The position numbers were made by a program, and so were the translations under genes. A DNA stretch of 64,000 nucleotides from Algoriphagus vanfongensis DSM 17529 (lineage in GTDB: Bacteria > Bacteroidota > Bacteroidia > Cytophagales > Cyclobacteriaceae), in NCBI RefSeq assembly GCF_000429465.1, contig NZ_AUBX01000015.1:372001-436000 (forward strand), written 5' to 3'. Below are positions 44,781 to 54,600 of the stretch, piece by piece (the stretch's first letter is position 1; every line of letters starts with the position of its first letter). The notes beneath the pieces are model-generated. The model saw only the letters and a list, made by a program, of their open reading frames with translations, was not told the DNA's origin and searched no databases.

Positions 44781-44956
44781 TAAAAAATAGATTAGTGGAT
44801 GTATAATTTACAGATAAAAAGCTGAAAATCAATGGTTCATGAGCTAAGAGTGGTCTTGTCTCGGCTAAAAACAAAAAAACAGGCTATTTTTGGGGGCTGA
44901 GGCACACTTCTTGATCCTCAGCAGCTTCACCCAAAAAGTAACAAAACTCCCCAATC

Positions 44957-45556
44957 ATGAGAAAAATTACCCTTGGCTTATTGTTCGGTATTTTCCTAAT
45001 CAGCGTAGCTAGCAGTAAGGCACAAGAGTCCAGCGATTCCAGTGGTTCATTGAGTGAAGGAACTATCGATTCGCAGTTTGATTACATCTACAATGCTTCC
45101 AATAATTATCAGGAATACAAGGTCGTCAAAAGGACCAATTTGGATAAGCTGAAGTCCAATATTCTGGATTCTATGCAGACGATGAGAGCGGAAGTCCTCG
45201 GTCTCAAAACTCAGATTGGAAGTAAAAACGACTCCATATACTCTTTAAACCAAGTTTTGCAGCAATCGGAGACAGCCAAAGAAGAGGCGATTGCCGAAAA
45301 AGACAACTTTAGCATTTTTGGAATAGGGATCCATAAGTCGGTCTATTCCTCGTTTATGTGGCTTTTGGTGGCAGCTTTGGCAGGAGCCTTAGGATTCTTT
45401 TCTTTCCAGTATTTTCGCAGTTTCAAGAAAATCAAAAAAGCTCAGAAAGATTTGGGAGAAGTACAGGAAGAATTTGATCTTCATCGTAAAAACACCCTAG
45501 AAAGAGAGCGAAAGCTGAAAAGGGAGCTAGTAGATGCACAACTGGGCAAATCGTAG
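44957..45556 (+). CDS. Membrane coiled-coil protein, often misnamed tRNA (guanine-N1)-methyltransferase
   Basis: A 199-residue protein: signal peptide MRKITLGLLFGIFLISVASSKA, the conserved segment TIDSQFDYIYNASNNYQEYK and VVKRTNLDKLKSNILDSM, a coiled coil, a membrane helix near 133-155 (SFMWLLVAALAGALGFFSF) and a cytosolic charged coiled tail (QEEFDLHRKNTLERERKLKR). Homologues of this pattern in Bacteroidota are often labelled tRNA (guanine-N1)-methyltransferase, but no SAM-binding motif is visible and the protein is membrane-bound. A structural envelope function seems more likely; the true role is unknown. A stem (45544-45566) overlapping the stop codon may terminate transcription. Confidence 0.75.
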   Translation: MRKITLGLLFGIFLISVASSKAQESSDSSGSLSEGTIDSQFDYIYNASNNYQEYKVVKRTNLDKLKSNILDSMQTMRAEVLGLKTQIGSKNDSIYSLNQVLQQSETAKEEAIAEKDNFSIFGIGIHKSVYSSFMWLLVAALAGALGFFSFQYFRSFKKIKKAQKDLGEVQEEFDLHRKNTLERERKLKRELVDAQLGKS

Positions 45557-45566
45557 TTTTTTGCCC
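45544..45566 (+). terminator. Possible terminator at the end of the coiled-coil gene
   Basis: GGGCAAA and TTTGCCC form a 7-pair stem with a 9-base loop that includes the stop codon, followed by ATTCTTTCC. The T-tract is imperfect. It lies between two convergent genes. Confidence 0.4.
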
Positions 45567-45575
45567 ATTCTTTCC

Positions 45576-45806
45576 TCACAGGAGTAGCATGAAAAACCCA
45601 ATCCAAAAAATAAGGATGCCGGCATAGATGATTATTTTTCCGATAGCTTTTCCAGATTCATGCTTTTTGGAATTTTCATAGCTTTCAAACTGGACCACGC
45701 CCCCGTCTGTGGTGTGCTCAAATTCGTATTTGCGGAGCCGGTCTATTCTTTTGTAGCCTCTAAAACCTACAAAGATTCCCAATAAAATGACGATCAATCC
45801 AAACAT
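45576..45806 (-). CDS. Small two-helix membrane protein
   Basis: A 76-residue hypothetical protein with membrane helices at residues 1-18 (MFGLIVILLGIFVGFRG) and 55-76 (GKIIIYAGILIFWIGFFMLL), separated by a charged segment (EFEHTTDGGVVQFESYENSK). I recognise no family. It converges with the coiled-coil gene and is divergent from the ABC exporter. The hydrophobic pattern and clean stop support a real gene. Confidence 0.55.
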   Translation of the reverse strand: MFGLIVILLGIFVGFRGYKRIDRLRKYEFEHTTDGGVVQFESYENSKKHESGKAIGKIIIYAGILIFWIGFFMLLL

Positions 45807-45997
45807 GGCTTTTTTTAAGAAAACTAGCTGAAAGCTATCTCAGTATCCAGTGCCATTGATTAGATGTCCGGATAGAGTTATTGACCGCTTCAGTTCAGAT
45901 GAAATTTGGGAGAGATTGATGGCTTTGAAAGGGCTATTCTATTTCGTAGAGGGACGTATTCTTCTTTGATTTTTGGGCTACTTTTCTACAAAAGGTC

Positions 45998-46005
45998 TAC
46001 TTTTG
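45998..46005 (+). promoter_or_regulatory. Promoter of the ABC exporter (TACTTTTG)
   Basis: An exact TAnnTTTG -7 box with TTTG at 45972-45975, 22 bases upstream, in the position of the -33 box. It lies downstream of the alternative ATG at 45973, so the exporter should start at the ATG at 46027. Confidence 0.6.
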
Positions 46006-46026
46006 CAGATTGAAGTAAGAAATAAA

Positions 46027-47817
46027 ATGGCGAAGAAAAGAGGAACTGGTCTCGAAGAACATGAAAAGCGGAAACTAAATAAGCAGAGTTTCCAAAAACT
46101 GGGAGGGATATTTCAATTTCTCATGCCCTATAAGTGGATCTTTTTCTTGGGATTGGTTTTTTTGCTTCTGTCCTCATTGACTCTATTGACATTCCCGTAT
46201 GTTGCCGGCAAGCTGATTGATACTGCTCAGGGTAAAGATTGGTTTGTGTCAGACATTAATAGTATCGCCCTGATACTGATAGGCATTTTGGCGGTGCAGA
46301 GTATCTTTTCCTTTTTTAGAGTTTGGACATTTGCCTTGGTTTCGGAGCGATCTATGAGGGATATCAGGCAAGGCCTATACAGCCGGATGCTACGCTTGCC
46401 GATGACATTCTTTGATCAGCGGAGGACCGGGGAGTTGATCTCCAGAATTACATCTGATGTAAGCTTACTTCAGGATACTTTTTCTGTTACTCTAGCAGAG
46501 CTATTTAGACAAGTGATCACCTTGATAGCCGGGATTATATTTTTATTTGTGACCACTCCGAAGCTGACCCTGTTTATGTTGGGTACATTTCCTGTGTTGG
46601 TTGTGATTGCGATGTTCTTTGGGAAGTTTATCAGAAACTTATCCAAGAAAACTCAAGATGAGCTAGCCTCAGCCAATGTGATTGTCGAAGAGACGCTTCA
46701 ATCTATCAGTACAGTGAAATCTTTTGTAGGGGAGCGATTTGAATCGGATCGTTATGCTGCGGGTTTGAACAGAGTCGTTTCTATTGCATTGAAAACGGCC
46801 AAGTATCGTGGGGCATTTATTTCATTCATCATCTTTGCACTTTTCGGTGGTATTGTAGCTGTCATGTGGTACGGTGCGAGTCTAGTGGCCTCTGGCGCTA
46901 TGAGTATTGGAGACTTGGTGTCGTTTGTACTCTACACGACATTTATTGGTGGGTCCATCGCAGGGCTTGGTGATATCTACAGTCAGGTGCAAAAGGCAAT
47001 AGGAAGCTCAGAGCGTGTTTTGGAGATTTTGGATGAGCCTTTGGAAAAAAGTGCGGGCTACGATGCCCAGACATTGGAAGGGAAAATAGAATTTGACCAG
47101 GTTGGTTTTCACTACCCTACCCGTCCGGAAGTGGAGGTGCTCAAGCAACTTTCTTTTTATGTCAACCCTGGTGAAAAAGTGGCGCTGGCCGGACATTCAG
47201 GCGCAGGGAAGTCTACCATTATCCAGTTGCTTTTGAAGTTCTATGACGTGCAAAAAGGACAGGTCAGAGTAGATGGGCAAAAGCTGGCTGACTGGGATCT
47301 GGAAAGGCTCCGCTCTCATGTCGGTATGGTACCTCAAGAAGTGTTGCTTTTTGGTGGAAGTATCCGAGAAAATATCGCCTATGCCAAGCCTGAAGCTACT
47401 GAAGAAGAAATCATCCTAGCTGCCAAAAAGGCAAATGCATGGCAATTTATTTCGCAGTTTCCAGAGGGATTGGATACTACAGTCGGAGAGCGAGGAGTCA
47501 AGCTTTCCGGTGGTCAAAGACAGCGAGTGGCAATAGCAAGAGCTATATTGAAAGACCCTTCTATCTTGATTTTGGATGAGGCTACTTCGTCCTTAGACGC
47601 GGAATCCGAGCATCTTGTACAGGAAGCTCTGACCGAATTGATGAAGGGAAGAACCACCATCATCATCGCTCACAGGCTGGCGACTATCCGCAAGGTAGAT
47701 CGGATCTATGTGTTGAGCGATGGCAAAGTAGTCGAGCAAGGCAACCACCAGGAGTTGCTTAACCAAGAGGATGGATTTTACTCCAATTTGGTCAAGTTGC
47801 AGTTTGCAGAAGATTAA
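46027..47817 (+). CDS. ABC exporter, fused permease and ATPase (MsbA-like)
   Basis: A 596-residue half-transporter that works as a homodimer. Six membrane helices occupy about residues 30-310, followed by a nucleotide-binding domain with Walker A GHSGAGKST (near 389), Q-loop (GMVPQEVLLFGGSIRENI), signature LSGGQRQR, Walker B ILILDEATS and the H-loop AHRLAT; all are intact. The family includes MsbA-type lipid flippases and multidrug exporters; the sequence alone does not say which. The frame is open 18 codons further upstream, but the promoter falls there. It converges with a methyltransferase gene, with 7 bases between the stops. Confidence 0.94.
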   Translation: MAKKRGTGLEEHEKRKLNKQSFQKLGGIFQFLMPYKWIFFLGLVFLLLSSLTLLTFPYVAGKLIDTAQGKDWFVSDINSIALILIGILAVQSIFSFFRVWTFALVSERSMRDIRQGLYSRMLRLPMTFFDQRRTGELISRITSDVSLLQDTFSVTLAELFRQVITLIAGIIFLFVTTPKLTLFMLGTFPVLVVIAMFFGKFIRNLSKKTQDELASANVIVEETLQSISTVKSFVGERFESDRYAAGLNRVVSIALKTAKYRGAFISFIIFALFGGIVAVMWYGASLVASGAMSIGDLVSFVLYTTFIGGSIAGLGDIYSQVQKAIGSSERVLEILDEPLEKSAGYDAQTLEGKIEFDQVGFHYPTRPEVEVLKQLSFYVNPGEKVALAGHSGAGKSTIIQLLLKFYDVQKGQVRVDGQKLADWDLERLRSHVGMVPQEVLLFGGSIRENIAYAKPEATEEEIILAAKKANAWQFISQFPEGLDTTVGERGVKLSGGQRQRVAIARAILKDPSILILDEATSSLDAESEHLVQEALTELMKGRTTIIIAHRLATIRKVDRIYVLSDGKVVEQGNHQELLNQEDGFYSNLVKLQFAED

Positions 47818-47824
47818 TCTGAAA

Positions 47825-48493
47825 TTATAGGTTGTGGGCAGTAATGGACTTTGTCAGGCCTGCCCATTTTTCGCGGTAGATATGACAGTCCGGAAATAGG
47901 GTTTTCATTTCTTGCTCATCGAGAAGCCGTATTTCGTCCAGATATTGCTGAGCGTAAGCCGGATCCCATTTTTGAAGTCTACTGAGTCTGGTTTTGGTCA
48001 GGATGGTGAAAAGCAGAGATTTAGGCATATTCTGGGCAAATGGCAATGCGTAGTGCGCCTCGATAGGGAAATACTTATTAGGAGTCTGGACATAGTATTT
48101 TTTACCGACCCGTTGGATTTCCTGAGCCATCTTTACCTGATTTTCCCAAGTGTACAAATGCTCAATGACGGAGTTGGAAAAAACCAAATCAAATTCATTG
48201 TCCGCAAACTCTTTCATATTGGTGCCGTCCCCTGTTTTCCCGATTAGACCCTGACTATGCACTTCAAGTTCCGCCAGATTGAGCAAGGTGATTTGGACAT
48301 TGGGCAGTTTGGGTAAGGAACTGTCATTCCAAAAGTAATCAGTACCACCTACGTCCAAGATTTTAATTGGCCTATCAGATTTGTAATTTTCAAAAAATAA
48401 AGATTCAAAAATTGCTAAACGTTTTTTTCTAAATTTTGCACCCAGCGAATTGGAATTGTCGGATGATGCAAACAGATCTGAAATGGAAATCAT
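47825..48493 (-). CDS. Class I SAM-dependent methyltransferase
   Basis: A 222-residue protein with the SAM-binding motif IKILDVGGTDYFW and the post-motif EFDLVFSNSVIEHL of the Methyltransf_11 type, then EIQRVGKKYYVQTPNKYFPIE. Members with the YxQTPNxxFPxEPH-like segment are common in cell-surface polysaccharide clusters, so a sugar or lipid substrate is possible. It is divergent from the next gene, a second methyltransferase, with 185 bases between their starts. Confidence 0.88.
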   Translation of the reverse strand: MISISDLFASSDNSNSLGAKFRKKRLAIFESLFFENYKSDRPIKILDVGGTDYFWNDSSLPKLPNVQITLLNLAELEVHSQGLIGKTGDGTNMKEFADNEFDLVFSNSVIEHLYTWENQVKMAQEIQRVGKKYYVQTPNKYFPIEAHYALPFAQNMPKSLLFTILTKTRLSRLQKWDPAYAQQYLDEIRLLDEQEMKTLFPDCHIYREKWAGLTKSITAHNL

Positions 48494-48678
48494 ATTAGGC
48501 CTTTAGGGCTTTTTCAAACAAAATTACCGGCAAAAGTAAGAATGCTTGTGGAATGTTTACGTAATTTCGACAACTGAAATTCGAATTCCTTTTAAAAATA
48601 CAATTATCGTAGTGCTATTTTAATAATGGTCCATTTAGTTTTTCGGCAGAAATCTCAAGTTTTTAATGTTTTTGTGTA

Positions 48679-49599
48679 GTGAGTTTGGTTTGCAAATTCT
48701 GTGGTAGTAGTGAGCTCGTGGAATTTTCGGCTCAAGAGAGGATGTTTGCTTCAGGAGAGGAGTTTCTCTATTTAGAATGTTCGTCTTGTGGATCTATTCA
48801 AATCAAAGATGTTCCGGATAATTTGAGTTCTTATTATTCAGGTTCTCAGTATTATTCTTTTGTACCTCTTGTTCGATCCGGCTCTTTGGCCAGTTTGCTT
48901 AAAAAAATCAGGTTGACGCTTTTTCTGAAACTCAAACTGTCCAAGTTTGCGCCAGAAGTTTATGGCTATTGGTTGCAGAAGGTTTGCACAAAGCTGGATG
49001 CTTCCATAGCAGATGTAGGCTGTGGGAATGGACAGTTGCTGTATGAAATGCATGCCGGTGGTTTTAAAAAATTGGTGGGATTTGATCCCTTTTTACCAGC
49101 GGGTGTCTCAATCGCAGATGGAATTGAGCTAAAAAGTACAGATTTGGCATCCAGTCAGGAGAAATTCGATTTGATCATGTACCATCATGCATTTGAGCAC
49201 TTGGTAGATCCCGAACAAGAGCTGATAACATGCTATGACAAATTGAATCCCAAAGGAAGGCTTCTATTGCGTCTACCTGTCGCTGATGCGCAGGTGTGGA
49301 AGGACAAAAGAGAGCTATGGGTTCAGCTAGATGCTCCTAGACATCTAGGAATACCCAGTGTCAGCGGCTTAAAGCATTTGGCAGGGAAATGTGGGTTTGA
49401 GGTGGAAGAGGTGGAGTTTGACTCCACAGAGTTTCAGTTTTGGGGGACAGAACTTTATGAAGCTGGTTTGCCTCTGGATCTTCGCCATCGAGAGAGATTT
49501 TCTGACCTGCAAATTTTGGAGTTCAAACAAAAAGCCCTCCGGTATAACCAAGAGGGCAAGGGGGATCAAATTTGTATGTATCTCCAAAGAAAGGATTAG
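48679..49599 (+). CDS. Zinc-ribbon SAM-dependent methyltransferase
   Basis: A 306-residue protein with an N-terminal zinc ribbon (C5-K-F-C8 and C34-S-S-C37) and a class I methyltransferase domain (IADVGCGNGQLLYEM; FDLIMYHHAFEHLVDPEQEL). The layout resembles sugar C-methyltransferases and O-antigen modification enzymes; the FGxGxxx-type C-terminal segment HLGIPSVSGLKHLAGKCGFE is typical. The start codon is GTG at 48679; no ATG lies in frame before the zinc ribbon. Its stop overlaps the stop of the convergent stress protein gene by 3 bases. Confidence 0.88.
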   Translation: MSLVCKFCGSSELVEFSAQERMFASGEEFLYLECSSCGSIQIKDVPDNLSSYYSGSQYYSFVPLVRSGSLASLLKKIRLTLFLKLKLSKFAPEVYGYWLQKVCTKLDASIADVGCGNGQLLYEMHAGGFKKLVGFDPFLPAGVSIADGIELKSTDLASSQEKFDLIMYHHAFEHLVDPEQELITCYDKLNPKGRLLLRLPVADAQVWKDKRELWVQLDAPRHLGIPSVSGLKHLAGKCGFEVEEVEFDSTEFQFWGTELYEAGLPLDLRHRERFSDLQILEFKQKALRYNQEGKGDQICMYLQRKD

Positions 49600-50510
49600 A
49601 TGCGAAATAGAGCGTCAAAAAAGCCCATTGTTTCGCCTTTCTTTTTAAATATCAACATCGGCAGGACATTGTTTGACTTGATCAGCTTCTCGGCTGTACT
49701 ACCCAATAGTATGGCAGCGGATTTTGTCCTACCTCTAGAGCCCATGATAAACATATCCACGTCTAACTTGAGAGCTTCTTTGACCAGTAGCTCTCCGATA
49801 TCTCCACCCTCATCCAGGATAAATTCGCAGGTGAGCTCTGGGTGGTTGTGTTTTGCCACAAATGTCTGAAAATCCTTTCGGGCATTTTCTTTCATGATTT
49901 CCGCAAATTCCTCAAATGATTTCCCAGTTTTGGAGTAGCCATGTGGTACTTGATAGACGTGGACGGGCACTAGCTTGGCTTGTAACTGCTCGGCGATGCG
50001 CTCTCCAAAATCATAGATCATATGGTTATGATTGGAAAAATCGGTCGGGACCATGATTTTCTTAGGGAGTCCAGCAGGCCTTTTTTCTTGTAAAAGCATG
50101 ACGGAGCACGGAGCTTTTTTGGCGACACCATTGGCCAAAGAGCCACTTCCTTCTAGGGTTTCCTTTCTTCCCATCACGATGAGATCGACATCTTTGATTT
50201 TGGCCCAGCGCAATACAGTGTCTAAGGGGTGATCTCCTTCCTCAGCAAATACTTCTACCTCTATGGTGTCCGGGAATGCCTTGTCTTTGATTTTATTCAT
50301 CATGATGGCTTCGACAGACTCGTCGCCGGCAGCCAAGAGGTCTGGATATTCTTTTAATATTTCATCAGGAATGGCGAGACTTTTTGCTACGTGAACGAAA
50401 TAGCATTTTTCTACGCCCCAGAATTTGAGGAATACGATTGTTTTTTCGATCAGAATTTCGTCCATTTCTGTCAAATCCAGACCGATCATTACTTTAGAAA
50501 AAATCTTCAT
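49596..50510 (-). CDS. Tandem universal stress protein
   Basis: A 304-residue cytosolic protein with two UspA domains (about 1-145 and 150-300). The first carries 'VDLIVMGRKETLEGSGSLAN' and APCSVMLLQ. The second has the intact nucleotide-binding pattern GSRGRTKSAAILLGSTAEKLI, matching the G-2x-G-9x-G-S/T form of ATP-binding members. The first domain's G-rich loop is altered. It is divergent from the 2H phosphoesterase gene with a 103-base gap that holds an inverted repeat. Confidence 0.94.
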   Translation of the reverse strand: MKIFSKVMIGLDLTEMDEILIEKTIVFLKFWGVEKCYFVHVAKSLAIPDEILKEYPDLLAAGDESVEAIMMNKIKDKAFPDTIEVEVFAEEGDHPLDTVLRWAKIKDVDLIVMGRKETLEGSGSLANGVAKKAPCSVMLLQEKRPAGLPKKIMVPTDFSNHNHMIYDFGERIAEQLQAKLVPVHVYQVPHGYSKTGKSFEEFAEIMKENARKDFQTFVAKHNHPELTCEFILDEGGDIGELLVKEALKLDVDMFIMGSRGRTKSAAILLGSTAEKLIKSNNVLPMLIFKKKGETMGFFDALFRI

Positions 50511-50581
50511 GCGCTTTATTTTATTACAGCCTTTAATTTAGAATTTTGATTGAGTTATTTAAACAGTTTTTTTGTTTTTGC

Positions 50582-50604
50582 CCTTGGTGTATTACCCAAG
50601 GTAA
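50582..50604. promoter_or_regulatory. Overlapping inverted repeats before the 2H phosphoesterase gene
   Basis: CCTTGG (50582-50587) pairs with CCAAGG (50596-50601), and TTACC / GGTAA forms a second overlapping palindrome at 50592-50604. They end 9 bases before the ATG and could be an operator for either divergent gene or a leader hairpin. Confidence 0.35.
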
Positions 50605-50613
50605 TTAAATGAG

Positions 50614-51165
50614 ATGAAAAGCCTTCAGAAATATTTTGTTGCGATTTTGCCTCCTCAGGAAATTCTAAAGCAAGTGCACGAGCTGAAAAAAGAATTGAGA
50701 GAGGAGTTTGGAGTCAAGTATGCACTGAAATCTCCTCCTCATATCACTCTCAAAATGCCCTTTGTCTTAGAGGAAAAGAAAGTGGACCTTTTGAGGAGAT
50801 CAGTTGAAGTTTTGATGGAGAATTCTCCTGCTTTTGAAGTGACTTTGAAGGCTGTGGATCATTTTAGAAGAAAGGTGATTTTTCTGCAGGTCATTGTGCC
50901 GGGCGATTTCACTGAAATCCAGAAAAAATTAGTTGCTCATCTGAAAAGAGAATTTCATCTCCCAATAGAGCTGAGTGACTCCAATTATCATCCGCATATG
51001 ACTGTGGCATTTCAGGACATAAAAAAGGCAGACTTTGATAGCATTTATGACCGGGTGAAGAGCTACGATTACCATGCAAACTTTCTGGTGAAAGACCTTT
51101 GGCTACTTCAAAAAAATGAAGGTGTCTGGAAGCCTCTTAAATCTATGGAAATTGGAAAAAAATGA
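50614..51165 (+). CDS. 2H phosphoesterase, 2'-5' RNA ligase/cyclic phosphodiesterase family
   Basis: A 183-residue protein with both family motifs HIT (43-45) and HMT (128-130) of the HxT/S type, with KSPPHITLKMPF and SDSNYHPHMTVAF. The fold acts on 2',3'-cyclic phosphate ends or 2'-5' linkages in RNA. It is compact and cytosolic. The true substrate in Bacteroidota is not known. There is no adjacent RNA-processing gene. Confidence 0.9.
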   Translation: MKSLQKYFVAILPPQEILKQVHELKKELREEFGVKYALKSPPHITLKMPFVLEEKKVDLLRRSVEVLMENSPAFEVTLKAVDHFRRKVIFLQVIVPGDFTEIQKKLVAHLKREFHLPIELSDSNYHPHMTVAFQDIKKADFDSIYDRVKSYDYHANFLVKDLWLLQKNEGVWKPLKSMEIGKK

Positions 51166-51656
51166 GAATGTGCATCAATTTTTGACCTAGCAACATAAAA
51201 AATACTTCTAAATAGTAAAAATCTTCACAAGAATTTAATTCGGAACTTTAAAAAAATGTTAATTATAAATTCTGCGGACACTTTTTTGATATCGGACACA
51301 CGTAGAATATATTTTCGAATTATTGGTCGATTATGAGATGATACAGAATATTATATGTGTGATATGTGAAATCTCATATAATTATTTTTATTGAAGTATT
51401 CTAAGAAAACGAATAAAACTAGTGAAAAAATGTTAAAGTCAGAATTTTCAACTGAGAATGGATTGAAATCTGAAATTTCAACGTGAATTGCCCTCCCCGA
51501 ACATTTTTAAACAGTATAAAAGAAAGCAATTATTAATTTTAACGGAATATAATTCTAAAATATACTTAATATCAAAAGAATACTAAGCTTGTTCGTTTTG
51601 TTTATTCACACTTCCTTAGTGGATTGAAAAATAAATCATCTACAAAATTCTAACCT
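51166..51656. promoter_or_regulatory. AT-rich region upstream of the SusC/SusD operon
   Basis: A 491-base gap without a plausible gene. It holds an inverted repeat ATTATATG / CATATAAT (51350-51357 and 51375-51382) and an imperfect 14-base direct repeat TCwGAAwTTTCAAC at 51439-51452 and 51469-51482, exactly 30 bases apart. These are candidate regulator or anti-sigma-type control sites for susC. I see no exact TAnnTTTG box close to the ATG at 51657, so an alternative sigma factor may be used. Confidence 0.4.
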
Positions 51657-54600
51657 ATGAAGAAAGTTTTACTGGGTTTTGTGTTAACACTTCTGGTCTC
51701 TGCATCAGTATTGGCACAAAGCAAAACGATCACCGGTAGGGTGACTTCACCTGATGAGCCAGAAGGCCTGATTGGGGTGAATGTTCTGGTGAAAGGAACT
51801 ACAATTGGGGTAGTGACCGATTTGGACGGTAACTATTCACTTTCAGTTCCTGAAAATGCAACGACGCTTGTATTTAGCTACATCGGCTATTCAAGTGTGG
51901 AAGAGGTGATTGGTAACAGATCCGTTATCAATATATCTATGGAGCTTGACTCTCAAAATTTGGATGAAGTGATTGTGACAGCCTATGGTACTGCAGACAA
52001 AGGAAACTTTACAGGTTCTGCTGTTGCCTTGAAAGGTGATCAAATCGCAAACAGACCGATCAACAACGTAGTTAATGCTATCGAAGGACAATCTCCTGGT
52101 GTCATCACTACTTCAGCATCTGGTCAGCCAGGATCCACTCCGGACATCCGAATTCGTGGTATTGGTTCTGTAAACTCCTCTAGTGATCCACTATATGTGG
52201 TCGATGGAGTTCCTTATGATGCAGCTATTTCTAACTTGAATCCAGATGACATCGAGGATATGACTATCTTGAAAGATGCTGCATCTGCTGCCTTGTATGG
52301 GTCTAGAGCCGCAAATGGTGTGGTAATGATTACCACCAAAAAAGGAAAGAAGAACAAGTCTAACTTCAACTTTAGAGTTCAGACTGGTACTGCTTCCAGG
52401 GCTCTTCCAGAATATGATCGCGTAAACGCTGCTCAATACTATCCATTGGTGTGGGAATCGTTGAGAAATTCTCAACTAGGCTCTGGAGCTACTCAAGCTG
52501 AAGCTGCAGCCTATGCATCTTCAAACTTGATTGACAATGTATTGGGATACAATGTATATGACCTTCCAAATGATCAGGTTGTAGGTGCTGACGGTACCTT
52601 GAACCCGAATGCAGTCAATAATTTTACTGATTTGGATTGGTTCGACTACGTAGCAGACAAAGGAGGTCGTCAAGAATACAACATGACCTACTCTGGCGGT
52701 ACTGAGAATACAGATTTCTATACTTCAGTAGGCTATTTGGACGAGAAAGGTTTCGTAGTAAATTCTGATTTCCAAAGATGGACTGGTCGATTGAATGTCA
52801 ATACCAATCCAGTGAAATGGTTTAAGACTGGTGTCAACCTTTCTGCTACCATGAGTGAAGGTAACAATGCTAGAACTGGCGGAAGTACTTCTTATGTAAA
52901 CCCAATGTTCTTTGCTAGAAGCATGGGACCTATCTATCCTGTATATGCTCAAAACAATATGACAGGTGGATATATCTTGGATGAGTTTGGTGGTAAAATC
53001 TTCGATACAGGGGATTTGATTAACTATGGTTTGCCAAGAAGAGGTACTGGAGGTTCTCCGGGACGTCATGCTTATCAGGAAGCTTTGTTGAACGTAGACA
53101 GAGTGGACAGAGATGTGATTTCTGCGAGAGCTTACGCTGAGGTGACATTCTTGCAGCACTTTGCTTTGAGAACTAACATCTCCACGGATGTGACTTCTCT
53201 TTTGGATATTGGGTATGACAACCCGATCGTAGGTGATGGAGCTCCTGCTGGCCGTACCAACCGTACTAATGCAAGAACAAACTCAATGACATTCAACCAA
53301 TTATTGACTTATACAAATACTTTCAATGAGAAGCACTTTGTTGAAGTTTTGGTAGGTCATGAGAATTACGACTACAAATACAACTACCAATATTTGGCGA
53401 AGCAAGATCAGATCTTGGATGGTAATATCGAGCCAGACAACTTTGTGACGATCAGTTCTGCCAATGGACGAGTAGACAGACATAGAATTGAGTCTTACTT
53501 GAGTAGAGTAAATTATGTATTTGATGACAAATACTCTATCTCTGGATCTTTCAGAACTGACGGTTCTTCTAAATTCTACAGAGATGTAAGATGGGGAAGC
53601 TTCTTCTCTATCGGTGGTGCTTGGAATATTGACAAAGAAAACTTCTTCGATTCTCAATTCTTCGATATGTTGAAATTGAGAGCTTCTTATGGTGAAGTAG
53701 GTAACGATGCGATTGGAGGATACTATCCTTGGCAAGCACTTTATGATCTCGGATACAACAATGCTTCTGAGCCAGGAATCCTTCAAGCATCTTTGGCTGC
53801 TGAAGACTTGCTTTGGGAATCCAATAATACCTTTGATCTAGGGTTGGACTTTGCTTTCGCAAGAAGGTTTACAGGTACTTTGGAATACTTCCAGAGAGAA
53901 TCTCAAAACTTGTTGTTTGAAGTTCCATTGTCTTTGACTACTGGTCTTTCTGACAGATTGCAAAACATCGGTACTTTAGCAAACTCAGGGATTGAATTCA
54001 GCATCCAAGGTGATATTATCAAATCTGGTGATTTCAAGTGGTCTGCAAACTTCAACATCTCTACATTCAAAAACGAATTCAAAGAGCTTCCATTCGATGA
54101 GCAAATCAACGGTACTAAGAAATTGGTAGTAGGAAGATCTATCTATGACTACTGGTTGAGAGACTGGTATGGTGTAGATCCAGAAACTGGTGAAGGTCTT
54201 TATAGAGCTGAAACTTACAGCGAAGATGATGTAAATACCAAAATCATCGGTCAGGATACTGTAACTACTCAGCAGAACAACGCAAAATATCACTTTGCAG
54301 GTTCTTCTATTCCTGACTTCTTTGGTGGTTTGGCTAATACTTTCTCTTACAAAGGCTTGACTTTGAATGTATTGCTTTCCTACTCAGTAGGTGGACAAGT
54401 GTATGACGGAGTATATGCATCTTTGATGAATGCAGATCCTGACGGAAATGCACTACATGTAGATGCTATGAACAGATGGACTACTCCTGGTCAGATCACA
54501 GACGTACCAAAAATGGACGTGACTGGATCAGCTCAGACTAATGCTTCTTCAGACAGATGGTTGATTGACGGGTCATATTTGAACTTCAGGTCAGTTAACC

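Noticed and set aside
44957..45556. tRNA (guanine-N1)-methyltransferase
   Set aside because: No SAM or SPOUT motifs; a membrane coiled-coil protein.
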